Assembly (NCBI GenBank): GCA_021292165.1
Contig: JAHFWL010001196.1
Location: 62,001 to 126,000, forward strand
Length of the DNA: 64,000 nt
Source: Shinisaurus crocodilurus
Lineage: Eukaryota; Chordata; Lepidosauria; Squamata; Shinisauridae
Direction: 5' to 3'
In this document: positions 31,023 to 41,771 of the stretch, one piece after another
How the letters are laid out: the number at the start of each line of letters is the position of its first letter
How positions within the stretch are numbered: position 1 is the stretch's first letter
Made by a program: the position numbers and the translations under genes
The notes under the pieces: model-generated
What the model was told of the DNA's origin: nothing
The model's database searches: none
The model's input: only the letters and a program-made list of their open reading frames with translations

Positions 31023-31379
31023 AGTCTGGATCTAGTCCCATAGTTCTGTCTGAAGCAAAAAGTTTTAATTACTAGGGCTGCTACTCAGTTAAAGAAAGTG
31101 TGATGGATTAATCACTATCTGAATATTGGTGGAAGGGGGTCAATAGCTCCAAAGTATGCGCATGTGAAACATAGTTTGTTACATTTTTAGCTGATATGCA
31201 CTTATAGTTCAGAGCTGACATCATCTTGGAGGAGGCATCATCTTGAGGGAATGCCCCTTTTAAGATGTCACTTGCCATCAGGCTGTATAAGTACGTTGAT
31301 ATAGGATGCACAATTTTGTATACTTCGGCTGCCTGATTTATCAGAGATATTTGATTAATGGGGGTGGCTTCAAAGGCTT
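31023..31379. other. No recognised gene or repeat
   Basis: Mixed sequence between G/F and E. Confidence 0.4.
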
Positions 31380-31850
31380 TAGGGCGCAATCCTATGGCCC
31401 TCCAACCTTGTCTGGGGGGGGGCATAGGATAATTTGGGTTCCCCACTGCAACCTCGGAAATCCCTTCGAGGTTGCAGTGGCAAGTCTGAGCACAGAGTGC
31501 TCACCCCCCCCCACCTAGTAGCCAACACGGTTCTTTCCGCACCGGCAGGGAACCGAAGATGGAAGATTGTCTTTTGTTCCCCCATGGGGGGGGCATTCAT
31601 GCGGAGGAGTGGGGCACCACCATCTTCAGGTGGCGAAGGTGCCTCAGGTGGTGCCTCAGCCTCTCCTCCAGGCGGTGCCCCAATCTCTCCTCCTCGGGAG
31701 GAGGTGTATACCCTTTAGATGGCCAAAAATGGCTGTCTAAATGTTTTGGAGGGTGAGGGGAGCACGGTGGCAATCCTATCAGCCATGCTTCTCCCGCACT
31801 AAATAGGATGCCCATAATCCTCTAGGTTCAGAGCCTTGCAGGCACTCACA
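31380..31850. mobile_element. MITE family E, copy 1
   Basis: GCGCAATCCTATGGCCCTCC and CCTCGGAAATCCCTTCGAGG open it. GGTGAGGGGAGCACGGTGG and AATAGGATGCCCATAATCCT close it. The same blocks occur in the opposite orientation at 60135-60985. The ends are roughly inverted around ATCCTA. Non-coding. Confidence 0.65.
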
Positions 31851-32029
31851 CAGGATGGGGCTGCCCATCAGTTAATCTGAATGATTGATTGACCAACCAA
31901 GCCAGCCCTACTGATTCTTCCATCACGAGCGACGCCCAGGGGGTGGCTCTGGATGCACATGATGCCAAAATCTTGTTGACACTAAGCAGGTGTGGGGACA
32001 GATTGGGGTGGGGTTAGAATGTTGCTCCG

Positions 32030-32500
32030 CTCATCTTTTCGCTAAGAACTTTCCAACATTTTCAAATTTCGTCATAAACAGAATAGAAAGGACACGAGAG
32101 GTATTTTATTTATGAATCGGACATGGGAGAAAATGAAACTGACACATGATGGCTCCATCCAGGTCCTGGGGCTCTGATTGCTTAGCTCTTAAAAGGCTCA
32201 TGTCTGTGGTGCTGAACTAGGGTTTGCCACCTCTTTATTCGAGCAGGCTCCTGTAACAGTTATATGGCAGGCAGCAGGAACAACAATGTGATGTGATCCT
32301 CTCCATGCTCGGAATTAATAGCTGCACATATTGAATTTGGCTGGTGCAGATGGGTGAGAATTTTGTTTTGCTTCATTTTGATCAGCATTGACTAACATCC
32401 ACAAATTTTGTCATGTACGTGATGGCAAGAACATGAGACTGAAGACAGCTGGATGTGGGAGGAAGCAAAATTATCAGATCCAGCTATCCCGAGGTCTGAT
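32030..32500. mobile_element. Family G MITE, copy 2
   Basis: TGCCACCTCTTTATTCGAG, CAGGCTCCTGTAACAG, GATGGGTGAGAATTTTGTTT and a closing CAGCTATCCCGAGG align in order with the 30462 copy. The left end is unclear. Confidence 0.6.
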
Positions 32501-33590
32501 CATAGACCTGATTCTTGAGGTCCATGATGGAAAAGCACTCATTTTCTTCTTTCTGCTGCAGTTGTGGAAAAAAATAAAATAAATGCATCACCTGTGAAGA
32601 TGGGACTTGCTGTTCGATTTGGATGTTTTTTGCTTTAGTTCTCTTGCTCTCCCTTGGAATGTGTTGGGAGTCCTTTGGCAGAGCAAGATAGTTAGTGGCA
32701 CCTGGGAGATAGCAAATGTCTGCAGAACTGGGCAGCAAGGTCAGACGTTAATTGGGATGAGATCATGAGAAAGTACCCGCAGCTGGGAAAGGGCGGGGGG
32801 CCCTCCTTCAGAAGGCAGGAAGATGGGATTGGTGGAGGCTGGGAGGGAAAATGAACACTGGGTTTGGATAAAGGAGTTGGGTGGGGAAGGCACGGGGTTC
32901 TTCCTTTGGGCCTGGACTCTGTGGAAGTTCCATCTGGGGCAAGTATGCCGATCTTGCAGGATAGCCGGGGAAGCTAGGCCTGGTTTGACTCAAGCAGTCC
33001 TTTGCAGACTTTTGGGGTTTGTTTAGATATCCTTTTAGAGTCCCTTTTTATTCTCATTCCCCTTTCCTCACAACAACCCACCTCACTCCCTTTCCCCTAC
33101 CTTCTTTTTAGCCCTTTCTTATAAGGGATTGTTTTTACATGTATTGGACTATTGGAGACCATACACGGCCTAATTCTTAATTTTTGTTTTTAATGAAGTC
33201 TCCATCTTAAATTGGTGTGTGTTCCTTTTGTCTGTAAGGCTGGGCTGCTACACCAGTTTGGTGTAAAGGACCTTGGGAGGTGGGCGGCAGTCCGGGGAAA
33301 CATTGGGACTGTGGCCTACCCTGCAGGGTGGGCGTAGCCCTGTCATTCACATCACCTACTTGGAGGACTGCAGAAAGTGTGTTATTTTGTGAAAGGACAC
33401 CAGGCTCCGCAGCCCCCATTCCTTCAGAGGCACCCTCATGTTGAGGCATCTATGGGATGCTTTGGAACCGCTGAGATAATGGAGCAGCAGATGTGGTTCT
33501 GTTAACTGCCATGCTGAGCTTTGCATGTATTTGTTCCTTCCTGACCCCCTCCCCAAGCACCGGTTTGAGCGTACACATGTACAGTGACCT
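32501..33590. other. No recognised gene or repeat
   Basis: GC-rich patches around 33230-33450 have small frames with no domain. CATCACCTACTTGGAGGA loosely resembles a block near 48055 in an LTR-like stretch, too little to assign. Confidence 0.35.
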
Positions 33591-33591
33591 A

Positions 33592-34180
33592 GAGATGCGC
33601 GAACGAGTGATATTTCAGCTTGCCAAGTTTCTCTGGACATCAGCTTGCTGCTTCTCTCCTTGATTTACGCTTGCGTTTGCAACAGCTGTTTGTTTTGCGC
33701 GCTCAGGAAAATTCCACAAAACGAATAGCTGCCGTGAACATCGGTCAAGCAATTCCCAAATTTCTGCAAATTTCCAAAATTGCTCAAATTTCCCCCCATT
33801 GACTAAAGCGTGACGTGAGTGATTTAAAATGTGCACATTCTGTGGGAGTTGTGAATTTTGAGAATTTTGCATATTTTGAGAAAGTTGTACACTTTGAGGG
33901 AGTTTTTACATTATAAGGAAGTTGCATTTTGAGAAAGTTGTGTGTTTTGAGAAAGTTGTGCGCTTTAAGAAACTTGCACATTTTTCAAGAATGCATTTTG
34001 TGAAATTGAAAGCAAATTCAGAGAAAATGCGCTCCCATTTGCATTTGGGATTGTGAACGGGGCATTTTTGAGTCCACATGTGTTGCTTTTTGGAGGGTTC
34101 TCCCCTTTTTGGGGGGGAGTGGTGAGGATTTGTACGATTTTAAAAAAAATTCGTATGCATACCTTGGGGATTCCCCTGAG
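33592..34180. mobile_element. Hybrid MITE-like repeat with tandem 20-bp units
   Basis: TAGAGATGCGCGAACGAGTG resembles a hAT-type left end. At 33830-33985 a degenerate unit like TTTTGAGAAAGTTGTGCAC recurs about seven times. The right end is unclear. Confidence 0.5.
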
Positions 34181-34796
34181 TAAGCAAATGCTTCCCTCTT
34201 GTCTGTAGTTGGTGCCATTGTTGGTTACAAAGCTCTGTTACAACCACCCAAGTGTGCTATTAGAAGGAGCATTACCATGGCACCTTACTTTCTCTTTATC
34301 GCATAGTTAGAAGCCCTTCAAGCTTCTGACCACATCCCAATCAAATGCTTTTCTAGAAAATTCTTTTCTAACTATGATTCAGCTACATAACTTACTCATC
34401 CAAACCCTCTAAATTATTAGTGAGCTCTTTCCCACAAATTTGCTCATGATAGACCAAAGAAGGTAAACAATGAGTTTAATTTTCCTTTCATTTTCACTCT
34501 AAAAAAAGAAAGACAAAAAAAAATAATAACCATAGTGATCTTGTATTTTTTTCTAGGGCAGTGTTCTTTCTGTTGTCTGCATTTTCAACTTCATTCCAAA
34601 CTAAACTGAAATTTCATGTTAAAAAGAAGAGAGAGGGGCAGGGAGGTATAGACATGTAATGAATTAACAAATAAAATATGACTTTATAGTTCTGCATGCC
34701 TTAGGGTACTCCGAAGTATGCAGATGCCTCCCTCATGTTTCTTGGTGTGACCTTTATTGGTTATAAGGCTGTCAGCTGAGAGATGGGGGGTATAAA
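34181..34796. other. No recognised gene or repeat
   Basis: AT-rich sequence with A runs near 34500. No coding frame. Confidence 0.45.
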
Positions 34797-34797
34797 T

Positions 34798-34990
34798 GAG
34801 AACCAGTGTGGTGTAGTGGTGAGAGTGTTGGACTGGGACTCGGGAGATCCGGGTTCTAGTCCCCACTAAGTCATAAAAGCTCAATGGGTGACTTTGGGCC
34901 AATCACTGACTCTCAGCCTAACCTGCCCCACAGGGTTGTTGTGAGGATAAAATGGAGAACAGGAGGATGTACAGTACCTTGGGCTTCTTT
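34798..34990 (+). mobile_element. tRNA-headed CORE/MIR-type SINE, copy 3
   Basis: A complete head (GTGGTGTAGTGGTGAGAGTG, GGGTTCTAGTCCCC) and body are present. The tail is cut in CCTTGGGCTTCTTT where MITE C begins. Confidence 0.9.
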
Positions 34991-35902
34991 TAGTGGTGGG
35001 TCCGAGCCTGGAGTCGGCTGGAGGCTCGCTCTGGGCTCGGCCCTCTGCGAGCGGCAGCAGCCCAATCTCTCTCTTCAGAGCGCAAAAAACAGGGCGTGGG
35101 GGTCCAGTGCGACGGAGCAGGGTCCCATCACGTCACTTCCTCCCAGGGATGGGGACTCGGACTCGAGGACTCGACTCGTGAGTCGGACTGAGTCCCCCCT
35201 CTGACTCGACTCGGACTCGAGTCCAAATATTTTTAATGGGACTCGAGACTCGACTCGGGACTCGAGACCAAGGACTCGTCAACATCCCTGCTTGATGCCA
35301 CCTGCAGGTGCTGCCTGGACCCAGTTGCAGTAACAATCCAAGTTTATTTTTTAAAATAATTTTCCTAATGCAACCTTTCAGACATTTTGGGTTTGGCTGC
35401 CTCTGCCTGCCTGTTTGGGGTTCCCTGCCTCCTCTGCCTGCCTGGTTATTTTGGGTTTGTCTGCCTGGTCTGTTCTTGCCAAAATCAGTTGCAGAGTTTT
35501 GAAATAAAAAGGCACACTTGTGCCTAGAATTTATTTAAGTAAATAGCCTTATTTTGTTGGGGGAAACTCCCGTTGATTTTAATAGGAACTCGTGGAGTCA
35601 GCTTTGGGAGTGACTCGGGACTCGGGAGTCACCATTTTGGACCAAGGACTTGGACTCAGACTCGAGACTTGGGTCCAAAGACTCGTGACTCGACTCGTGA
35701 CTCGAGACCAAGGACTCTTCAACATCCCTGCTTCCTCCGCGCCGGAGGTGACGCGCCGGGACCAGCGGACGGGGAGGCAGGCTCTCCGCAGAGCCGGAGA
35801 GCCTGCAGGTAAGCCCGCTCTGGTGGCCGAGTAGCCCGGCGGATACGAGCAGGCCCAGTTCGGGCCTTGCTCCTGTCTGCCGGGCTACTCAGCTACATCC
35901 TT
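34991..35902. mobile_element. GC-rich MITE family C, copy 3, split by a hAT
   Basis: TAGTGGTGGGTCCGAGCCTG at the left and CTACTCAGCTACATCCTTA at the right enclose GGTCCCATCACGTCACTTCC and GGTGACGCGCCGGGACC. A 587-bp hAT element lies at 35144-35730 with an exact duplication. Without it, C would be about 320 bp. Confidence 0.75.
35144..35730. mobile_element. hAT element family N with GACTCG-rich ends
   Basis: Starts CAGGGATG and ends CATCCCTG, a perfect 8-bp inverted terminus. CTTCCTCC flanks it exactly at 35136-35143 and 35731-35738. Each end holds many ACTCG or GACTCG motifs, partly inverted (GACTCGAGTC). The middle (35290-35580) is T-rich and non-coding. An internal CAACATCCCTG copy of the right end stands at 35279-35289, suggesting a composite or an inner duplication. 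Repeated subterminal motifs are typical transposase-binding sites in hAT elements; that role here is inferred. Confidence 0.9.
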
Positions 35903-36444
35903 ACATAAAATTTAAATATACCTCAGGTTGTGGACAGCTCAGAAGGCTATACCTCACATATGGGGCAAGGTGAAAGGAGAATATTCACATCTCAGATAAT
36001 AAAGGTGATGGGGCATATTATCAAGATGGAGCACTGTCACAAAACATTTCCCTTTGAAGCTAATGAGGACACCAGTTCTATTTCCATGTTTAAAGACTGT
36101 AGGAGAAGACCATCAATTCCAGAGACTGGAGCAGTTCAGCAGGGATAACAGGACAAAATAGATCAACTAACAAAAGAAAGATCTATTCATTAAAACCCGC
36201 TTTGATTTCAGTAGGCTGCAGGGTGGTCAACGCTGACTTCATCTTTAAATAAAAGGAGCAGAAAATGATCAAGGAATTAGATCGGCTGCCAAAGCTTAAC
36301 TTCAATTGCAAGGAAGATAACAGGGAAATTGTTGAAGCCATTGAGTTGTGTTGCCCTCAGATGCTCAGGCCAAACCAGCAGGATGCCTCTCACAGTAAAT
36401 CACTCAGCTTCTGGAACTGGTTAACTATATTTGAAAGTCTTCAC
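35903..36444. other. No recognised gene
   Basis: The small frame at 36265-36510 begins here and only its end resembles CR1. No other signal. Confidence 0.4.
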
Positions 36445-36575
36445 AAAAAAATAGATAAAGGTGGACCAGTGGATGTGATTTATTTAGATTGTCTTTCAAT
36501 AAGCTTTTGATGAAGTACCTCAGAAGAACCTATTAAGGAAAGCTTGGTAGGCTGCCATGGGGCAAGAGGTGAAGT
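36445..36575 (+). pseudogene. CR1-type reverse transcriptase fragment
   Basis: The plus strand reads LHKKIDKGGPVDVIYLDCLS then, after a frameshift, FDEVPQKNLL. This is the motif A region 'DVVYLDFQKAFDKVPH' of CR1. Very short and broken. Confidence 0.65.
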
Positions 36576-36708
36576 CCTTTCCTGATTAAAAATAAAATAA
36601 AATAAAAATCTCATTATACAGCAGGAATGACAAAGAGAGAATAATTCCCAGCATGGAAAGATAGTAAAGGAGTGTGGAACACCACACACAGAGAGACACA
36701 CAGACAGA

Positions 36709-36749
<41 letters not shown>
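36709..36749 (+). repeat. (CA)n microsatellite
   Basis: A run of about 20 CA units. Confidence 0.95.
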
Positions 36750-37544
36750 CTGGAATGGCCAATGGGAAGTGAACCATGTGATGGCAATCTTTGTTCAGCA
36801 TCTTTTGAAATTAGGAGTGGTGTGCATTTTGGGAGAGCCAGTAATGGAAGGTAGCAAGGCTTTTAAAAGTAGTACGGGGTGATCAGTTCTATATACAACT
36901 AAAAAAATGGCAAGTCCTAAAGTAGATGTAACCTTTTAGCAGGGGGGGGGGAATTCTGGGGGGAGCAAAAACGGAGGGAGGCACTTTTTTTTTTTTTTTT
37001 TTAAGTGAAGACATTTTTCCAAGAAGAAGCAGAGGTTGTCAAAAGATAGAATAAAACATTCAACTATAGAGAAGTAAGAGGCTGAGAAGGAAGAAAAGAA
37101 ATATTAAATGGTGACATTTATAGAAATCAATGGCTCATCTTTTGCAGGTAGCCAGCGCTTCCTTACGCACATCACCCTCAAAAGGTCTGGTAGAACAAAT
37201 CAAATGTGTTCAAGAGTGAGGTAATAATACTAATTAGGAGAATGATGGATTAGGGGGGGGTATGCTTCTTTCTTTTTTTTTTAATCACTGGTTTGCTCAG
37301 GGTCTGGCATAATGGGCTCCCAAGTGTTCAACAAGACACCAGACTTCATCAGAAAATTGCATGAACTGTGTACATGATGAGATCAGATTACATTGGGAGG
37401 TTGAAATGTGGAACAAAGGAGGGCCAGCCATTAATTGGAGCCAAGAAGTTGTAGGGCACCAACCTACAGTCTTTGGATTAGGTTAGACGGGAGTCGGAGC
37501 AAGCCAAGGATCCGTTTGATTGGGGATGAGTAGATTCATGCATA
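36750..37544. other. No recognised gene or repeat
   Basis: A, G and T homopolymer patches (36940-37000, 37250-37280). No coding frame. Confidence 0.45.
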
Positions 37545-37638
37545 GCACAGTCCTGTACATGCCTACTCAGAAGTAAGGGCCATGGAGTTCCACGGGGCTT
37601 ACTCTGAAGTAAGTGAGCATAAGATTGCAGCCTCAGTT
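37545..37638. mobile_element. Family F palindromic MITE
   Basis: GCACAGTCCTGTACATGCCT and AAGTGAGCATAAGATTGCAG enclose the paired arms CTCAGAAGTAAG and CTTACTCTGAAG. Confidence 0.65.
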
Positions 37639-37689
37639 CTGCCAGTTTGTTCTGCTGCTGTGCTCTGCTTTCCATCCGACTCCACTTGC

Positions 37690-37990
37690 ATTCCAGAGTT
37701 GTGTGCAAAAGTTTTCCTGGAGTTCTCCACCCTCTTGGGGGGGGAGGGGAGGGGGAGTTCACTAAATTTCTCCAGGGGGAAGAGGAATTCTCCATTTTCT
37801 ATTTGGAGGGGAGTGTGCGGGGGTCACCTCTAGCAGTGGCAATAGCACAGCTTCTTTCTTTTTTTTCCTAAGGACTTTTCCTTTCCTTCCTTTCTTTTTT
37901 TTTGTCAGCCTGGCCGCCATTTTGAATCCTCCGCAGTGCACAACTCTAGCATCATCCTAGGACTTTCCAGATGGCGGTGTTGGAGAATGA
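37690..37990 (+). mobile_element. Repeat family K, copy 2
   Basis: CACTAAATTTCTCCAGGGGG and AATAGCACAGCTTCTTTCTT align with copy 1. TCTAGCATCATCCTAGGAC corresponds to its later block. Confidence 0.55.
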
Positions 37991-38276
37991 TGACTGCCAC
38001 AAAAAGAAATGGTGGGGAATATTCAGAGAAAATTTTATGACGTGGTCTTCTCTGGTGGGATGAGGGAGGAAAAAGATCTCATCAGCTCAACTCTTGTTCC
38101 AGTTTACCTAAGAGAGGGTCTCAAATTAATTCTGGGACTGGAGTACATGAGATTTATCAGTTTTCAGTTCCTTCAGTTTGCTTCCATCTTTTCTTCTTCT
38201 AAATTACCAGTATGCACATGCGTATCTATTGTTAAAACACTGCAAAAACACTGCAAAAAGCAATACTGGTGTGATT

Positions 38277-38513
38277 GAGAGCCAGTGTGGCGTAGTGGTG
38301 AGAGTGTTGGACTGAGACTCGGGAGATCCAGGTTCGAGTCCCCGCTCAGCCATGAAACTCACTGGGTGACTTTGGGCCAGTCACTGACTCTCAGCCTAAC
38401 CTATCTCACAGGGTTGTTGTGAGGATAAAATGGAGAGGAGGAGGAGGATTATGTAAGCCGCCTTGGGTTCCTTGCAGGAAAAAAGGCGGTGTATAAATAT
38501 AATAAATAAATAT
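38277..38513 (+). mobile_element. tRNA-headed CORE/MIR-type SINE, copy 4
   Basis: The most complete plus-strand copy: GAGCCAGTGTGGCGTAGTGG head, GGTTCGAGTCC B box, CACTGGGTGACTTTGGGCC body, CCGCCTTGGGTTCCTTGCAG tail and an (AATA)n end. Confidence 0.95.
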
Positions 38514-38589
38514 ATAAATTGTATGTATGAGTTCATCAAGGTTCTTATTATAGAATATTTTACACATGCACTTGAGTACATACACGTTG

Positions 38590-38937
38590 CGTATTGTGTT
38601 TATTCCTTTTCACATGAAAGTTCATGCATAGTTTTGTGTCCATTTTTTCCCCAAATGTATGCATCAATTCCTTTTTTTTTTTTTAAAGGTACACATTTTC
38701 TCCCATTGATTAAAAAGCATAGTTATGCACATTTTTCAACAGTGCGCCATTTTCATGCTCGTTTTTCAAATGTATGCATTTTTTTGTTTTTGTTCCGTGA
38801 ATTGCATCATAAACTCAGAAATGTGCAGACTTTGACTGCAGATTGAGTTCACATCTGCATTTGGTTCTGGGGCATGTGAACTGGGTGAATTCTGGTGAAA
38901 TGAAATGAAATGAATTTCTCATACATCCCTAGGGATG
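38590..38937. mobile_element. MITE family A, copy 5, truncated at its left end
   Basis: CACATGAAAGTTCATGCATA through GTGAATTCTGGTGAAATGA to ATTTCTCATACATCCCTA, in the orientation of copies 3 and 4. Confidence 0.7.
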
Positions 38938-39012
38938 CGAGTCTGAACAGAATGACCTTCAAGGTGGAATTTGGAGAACTTTGACAAGCTCTCGTTTTGC
39001 TCACTCCTAATA
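38938..39012. mobile_element. MITE family A terminal fragment, opposite orientation
   Basis: GAGTCTGAACAGAATGACCT, TGGAATTTGGAGAACTTTGA and CTCGTTTTGCTCACTCCTA are the other terminus of family A, reversed and abutting copy 5. Confidence 0.6.
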
Positions 39013-39690
39013 CATAAGAAGAACCGTGATCTAACTGAACATAGAACAATCACATCAAGATTTTGTTTGTCCGTTTGTTTGCAGTGTTTTATCCGTGGGC
39101 ATTTTAGTAATGTAGAGAGTGAGAAATGAAATAAATGAACCAGAAGAAACTAAATTTGCAGCAAACTGTTAATGCATGATGCCCTGTATGAAATTCATAA
39201 ACAAACAAACCATGGAATAATTGAGGGTACCTGGTACTTGGGAACAAGCCAAGGTGATGCAGAAATTAAAAAAAAAATCTGGGGGTAAACTCTGATGAGG
39301 AGAATTTTGAACACATCCCTAAATTTAGTCTGGAATGAGATAATGACTCAGCAAAAGAGCCAAGCAATAGTACACGTCCAAGACAAGGTCTAGAGCCAGA
39401 AAGACAGTTCAGTGAAGAATTCAGGAACTTGGCACAACTGAAAGTGGGTCAGGAGAGCAGCCAAAGAACTAGGAGATGGAAGCAAAAGAGAGGTGTAATC
39501 CAGAGGGGCAACACGTAGGTAGGTGGGTGCACACAGAAGAAGATGATAAAAAAAAAAAATAGTGCTGGAAAGAAACAAACGAAAATGAGGTTTTTAAAAG
39601 GGTATAAGGCTGTGAAGGTCAACCAAAAGATGCTCACTGGTAGATTAACAGAAATAAATAAGTGGAATTCATGAGCTTCAGGAACTTGCA
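39013..39690. other. No recognised gene or repeat
   Basis: A-rich sequence. The frames at 39390-39691 on the minus strand are hydrophobic by composition and resemble no family. Confidence 0.4.
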
Positions 39691-40310
39691 TTTTGCTACC
39701 ATATATACAAGGTGTTGGCAGTCGGCCAGCACTAGATGGATATGCAAGATTCCTCTTGGAAGTACCTCAAGCTGGGGTGGGGGAGGGTCATTTTTGGGCC
39801 CCACAACAGCATTCACTAGTAGATAACATTTTGGAGTCAACAACGCAGCTGATGGAGCACCTCTCCTGGCATGAACCTACCCATACGCTACCCTCATTGT
39901 CTAAGGCCCTCCTCCAGGTGCCTCCTTTGAGGGTGGCTTGAAAGGTGGCAAAAAGGGAGGGGGCCATCTCAGTGGTGCCCCACAGTTTTAGAAAGATCTC
40001 CCCGATGAGGACCTCCTGGCACCCACAATGTGATCTTTTCCGTGCCAGGTTAAGGCCTTCCTCTTCTCTCCAGCGTTTGGCAGCACATGGAGAGGTTCTT
40101 CCCAGGCCCTGGATTTTTCTTATTGATGGTTTAAAAATTGTTTAGATATATGTGTGTCTCTCTGTGTGTGCGCTGTCTGTTTATATGTTTGTATGTAAAT
40201 GGGGTTTCATACTATGTATAAAGTATTTTTAATGGTTTTAAATCTTTGTAAACGACCGACCACCCAGAGAGCTTTGGCAATTGGGCTGTATAGAAAGGTA
40301 GTAAATGATA
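39691..40310 (+). mobile_element. L2-type LINE 3' end
   Basis: The plus strand reads KREGAISVVPHSFRKISPMR near 39945, matching the L2 carboxy-terminal block in decayed form. A T-rich 3' UTR follows, then CCACCCAGAGAGCTTTGGCA and ATTGGGCTGTATAGAAAGGT, the L2-type terminal stem. Assignment of 39691-39900 is less certain. Confidence 0.65.
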
Positions 40311-40372
40311 TGAAATGAAATAACAGCAATGGGCATGGCCAAAGCCAAAAGTTGGCCTGGCAAAAGCAACAG

Positions 40373-40395
40373 TGTGTGTGTGTGTGTGTGTGTGT
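40373..40395 (+). repeat. (GT)n microsatellite
   Basis: A pure GT run. Confidence 0.9.
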
Positions 40396-40478
40396 AGGGA
40401 AAACAGGGCAGCAGGAAGGGGAGGCTTTGGGGAGAGTCCTGGCAGGTAGGTCCAAAGGCTGAGTTAAAGGGATGAAAA

Positions 40479-40672
40479 TTTTATTTATTTATTTATTTAT
40501 TAATTACATTTATACCCCGCCTTTTTTCCTGCAAGGAACTCAAGGCGGCGTACATAATCCTCCTTCTCCTCTCCCTTTTATCCTCACAACAACCCTGTGA
40601 GGTAGGTTAGGCTGAGAGTCCGTGACTGGCCCAAAGTCACCCAGTGAGTTTCATGGCTGAGCGGGGACTAGA
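40479..40672 (-). mobile_element. tRNA-headed CORE/MIR-type SINE, copy 5, head missing
   Basis: Tail (ATTT)n and CCCGCCTTTTTTCCTGCAAG with the body to CATGGCTGAGCGGGGACTAG are present. The tRNA-like head is absent, replaced by unrelated sequence at 40673. Confidence 0.85.
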
Positions 40673-41527
40673 ATGGAGAATGGGCGCATGTGAAAAGAGA
40701 GGACCTGCACATCCTTCTTGTACAACTCCTTGGAACTTAATCGACTTGTGAAGTTATTCCCTACTGCACGTTCCCTCTGCGCTCCTCGGAGTTTGCTGCA
40801 GCAATGTTTTAAGACTTCAATCCAGCAAGACAAGCCATGCGTGACGGGCGGCTGCTTTCAAAGCCAGATTTCCTATCTTCTCTCTAACAGAGGAAGGGCG
40901 GGCGGGAGGGAGGGAGGGAGAGAGAGAGAATCAGCAGGGATGTGTCAGCAGTAATTTTCAGTTCTGCCTGTGTCATCTGTTATGTCACTCTGATAGGCAG
41001 GTGGCCTGGAGGAAGAGCTCCAGCCCTGTTGGACGGAGGTTGGTCTGCGGCCTCCATTGCCTTCCCCTGTCAATCCAGGGACAGCTGCTATAGATATATC
41101 CTTTCTGTGCACGTCAGTTGGAGGTGAGCCTCCTCGCAGGTTTGGCCCCTTTCAAGGAAAGGATATTGTGTGTTGTGTGCTTCAAATCCAGGAGATGAGC
41201 GCAACGCATAAGATGAGCACATAGAGGAGTGCTTCACGCTGTTTTCTGTTGGTGTCAGATGGGGCAACGGCTGAAGCCTGAAGTTAAGCTGAACGATGTG
41301 GTTTGATGGGTGCTGTCATGTGATTCCCTCTTGGAATATCATTCATAAAAATAAATGAATCAGATTTTGACTTCCTGTTGAAAGTTGTTAAAAGAAATCA
41401 AGGAAAAGGGGAAATTTAACTCTGTTCTGGCCCTTCAAAATCCTTCTCTAGAAATTCTGGTTGCCAAACAGAACTATGTCATTTAAAAATTATTACTAAT
41501 CCACTGCCTGTACATTTTGCAGACCAA
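40673..41527. other. No recognised gene; GGGA-rich run near 40897
   Basis: Mixed sequence with GGGCGGGAGGGAGGGAGGGA near 40895, which could form a G-quadruplex. No coding signal. Confidence 0.45.
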
Positions 41528-41668
41528 TGTATAGCATAGGTTGGATCCAGACTTAGTCATGCTTAGAGTAGAGCTACTGAAATTAGTGGAGCATTGAGTC
41601 ATGAATAACTTAAGTCCCATTGATTTCAATGGGTCTACTGAGCGTGACTGAGTCTGGATCCAACCCTA
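41528..41668. mobile_element. Family O foldback MITE
   Basis: TAGGTTGGATCCAGACTTAG at the left and GACTGAGTCTGGATCCAACC at the right are inverted ends of a roughly 140-bp unit. A central TTGATTTCAATGGGTCTACT also occurs in the 30310 copy. Confidence 0.65.
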
Positions 41669-41771
41669 TGCATCCTCACAGCATCTTTGCTCCTGTGATA
41701 TTTTAGCCCTTCCAACCCACCTATTTCCTACCATCTCATTGAGACCTGAGATAGCAGGTGAGGTCCAGATC

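Noticed and set aside
33830..33985. CRISPR-like array
   Set aside because: The units are degenerate, directly adjacent and lack unique spacers, and the genome is vertebrate.
38277..38350. A tRNA gene
   Set aside because: A- and B-box-like motifs belong to the head of a dispersed SINE with a CORE body and LINE-like tail.
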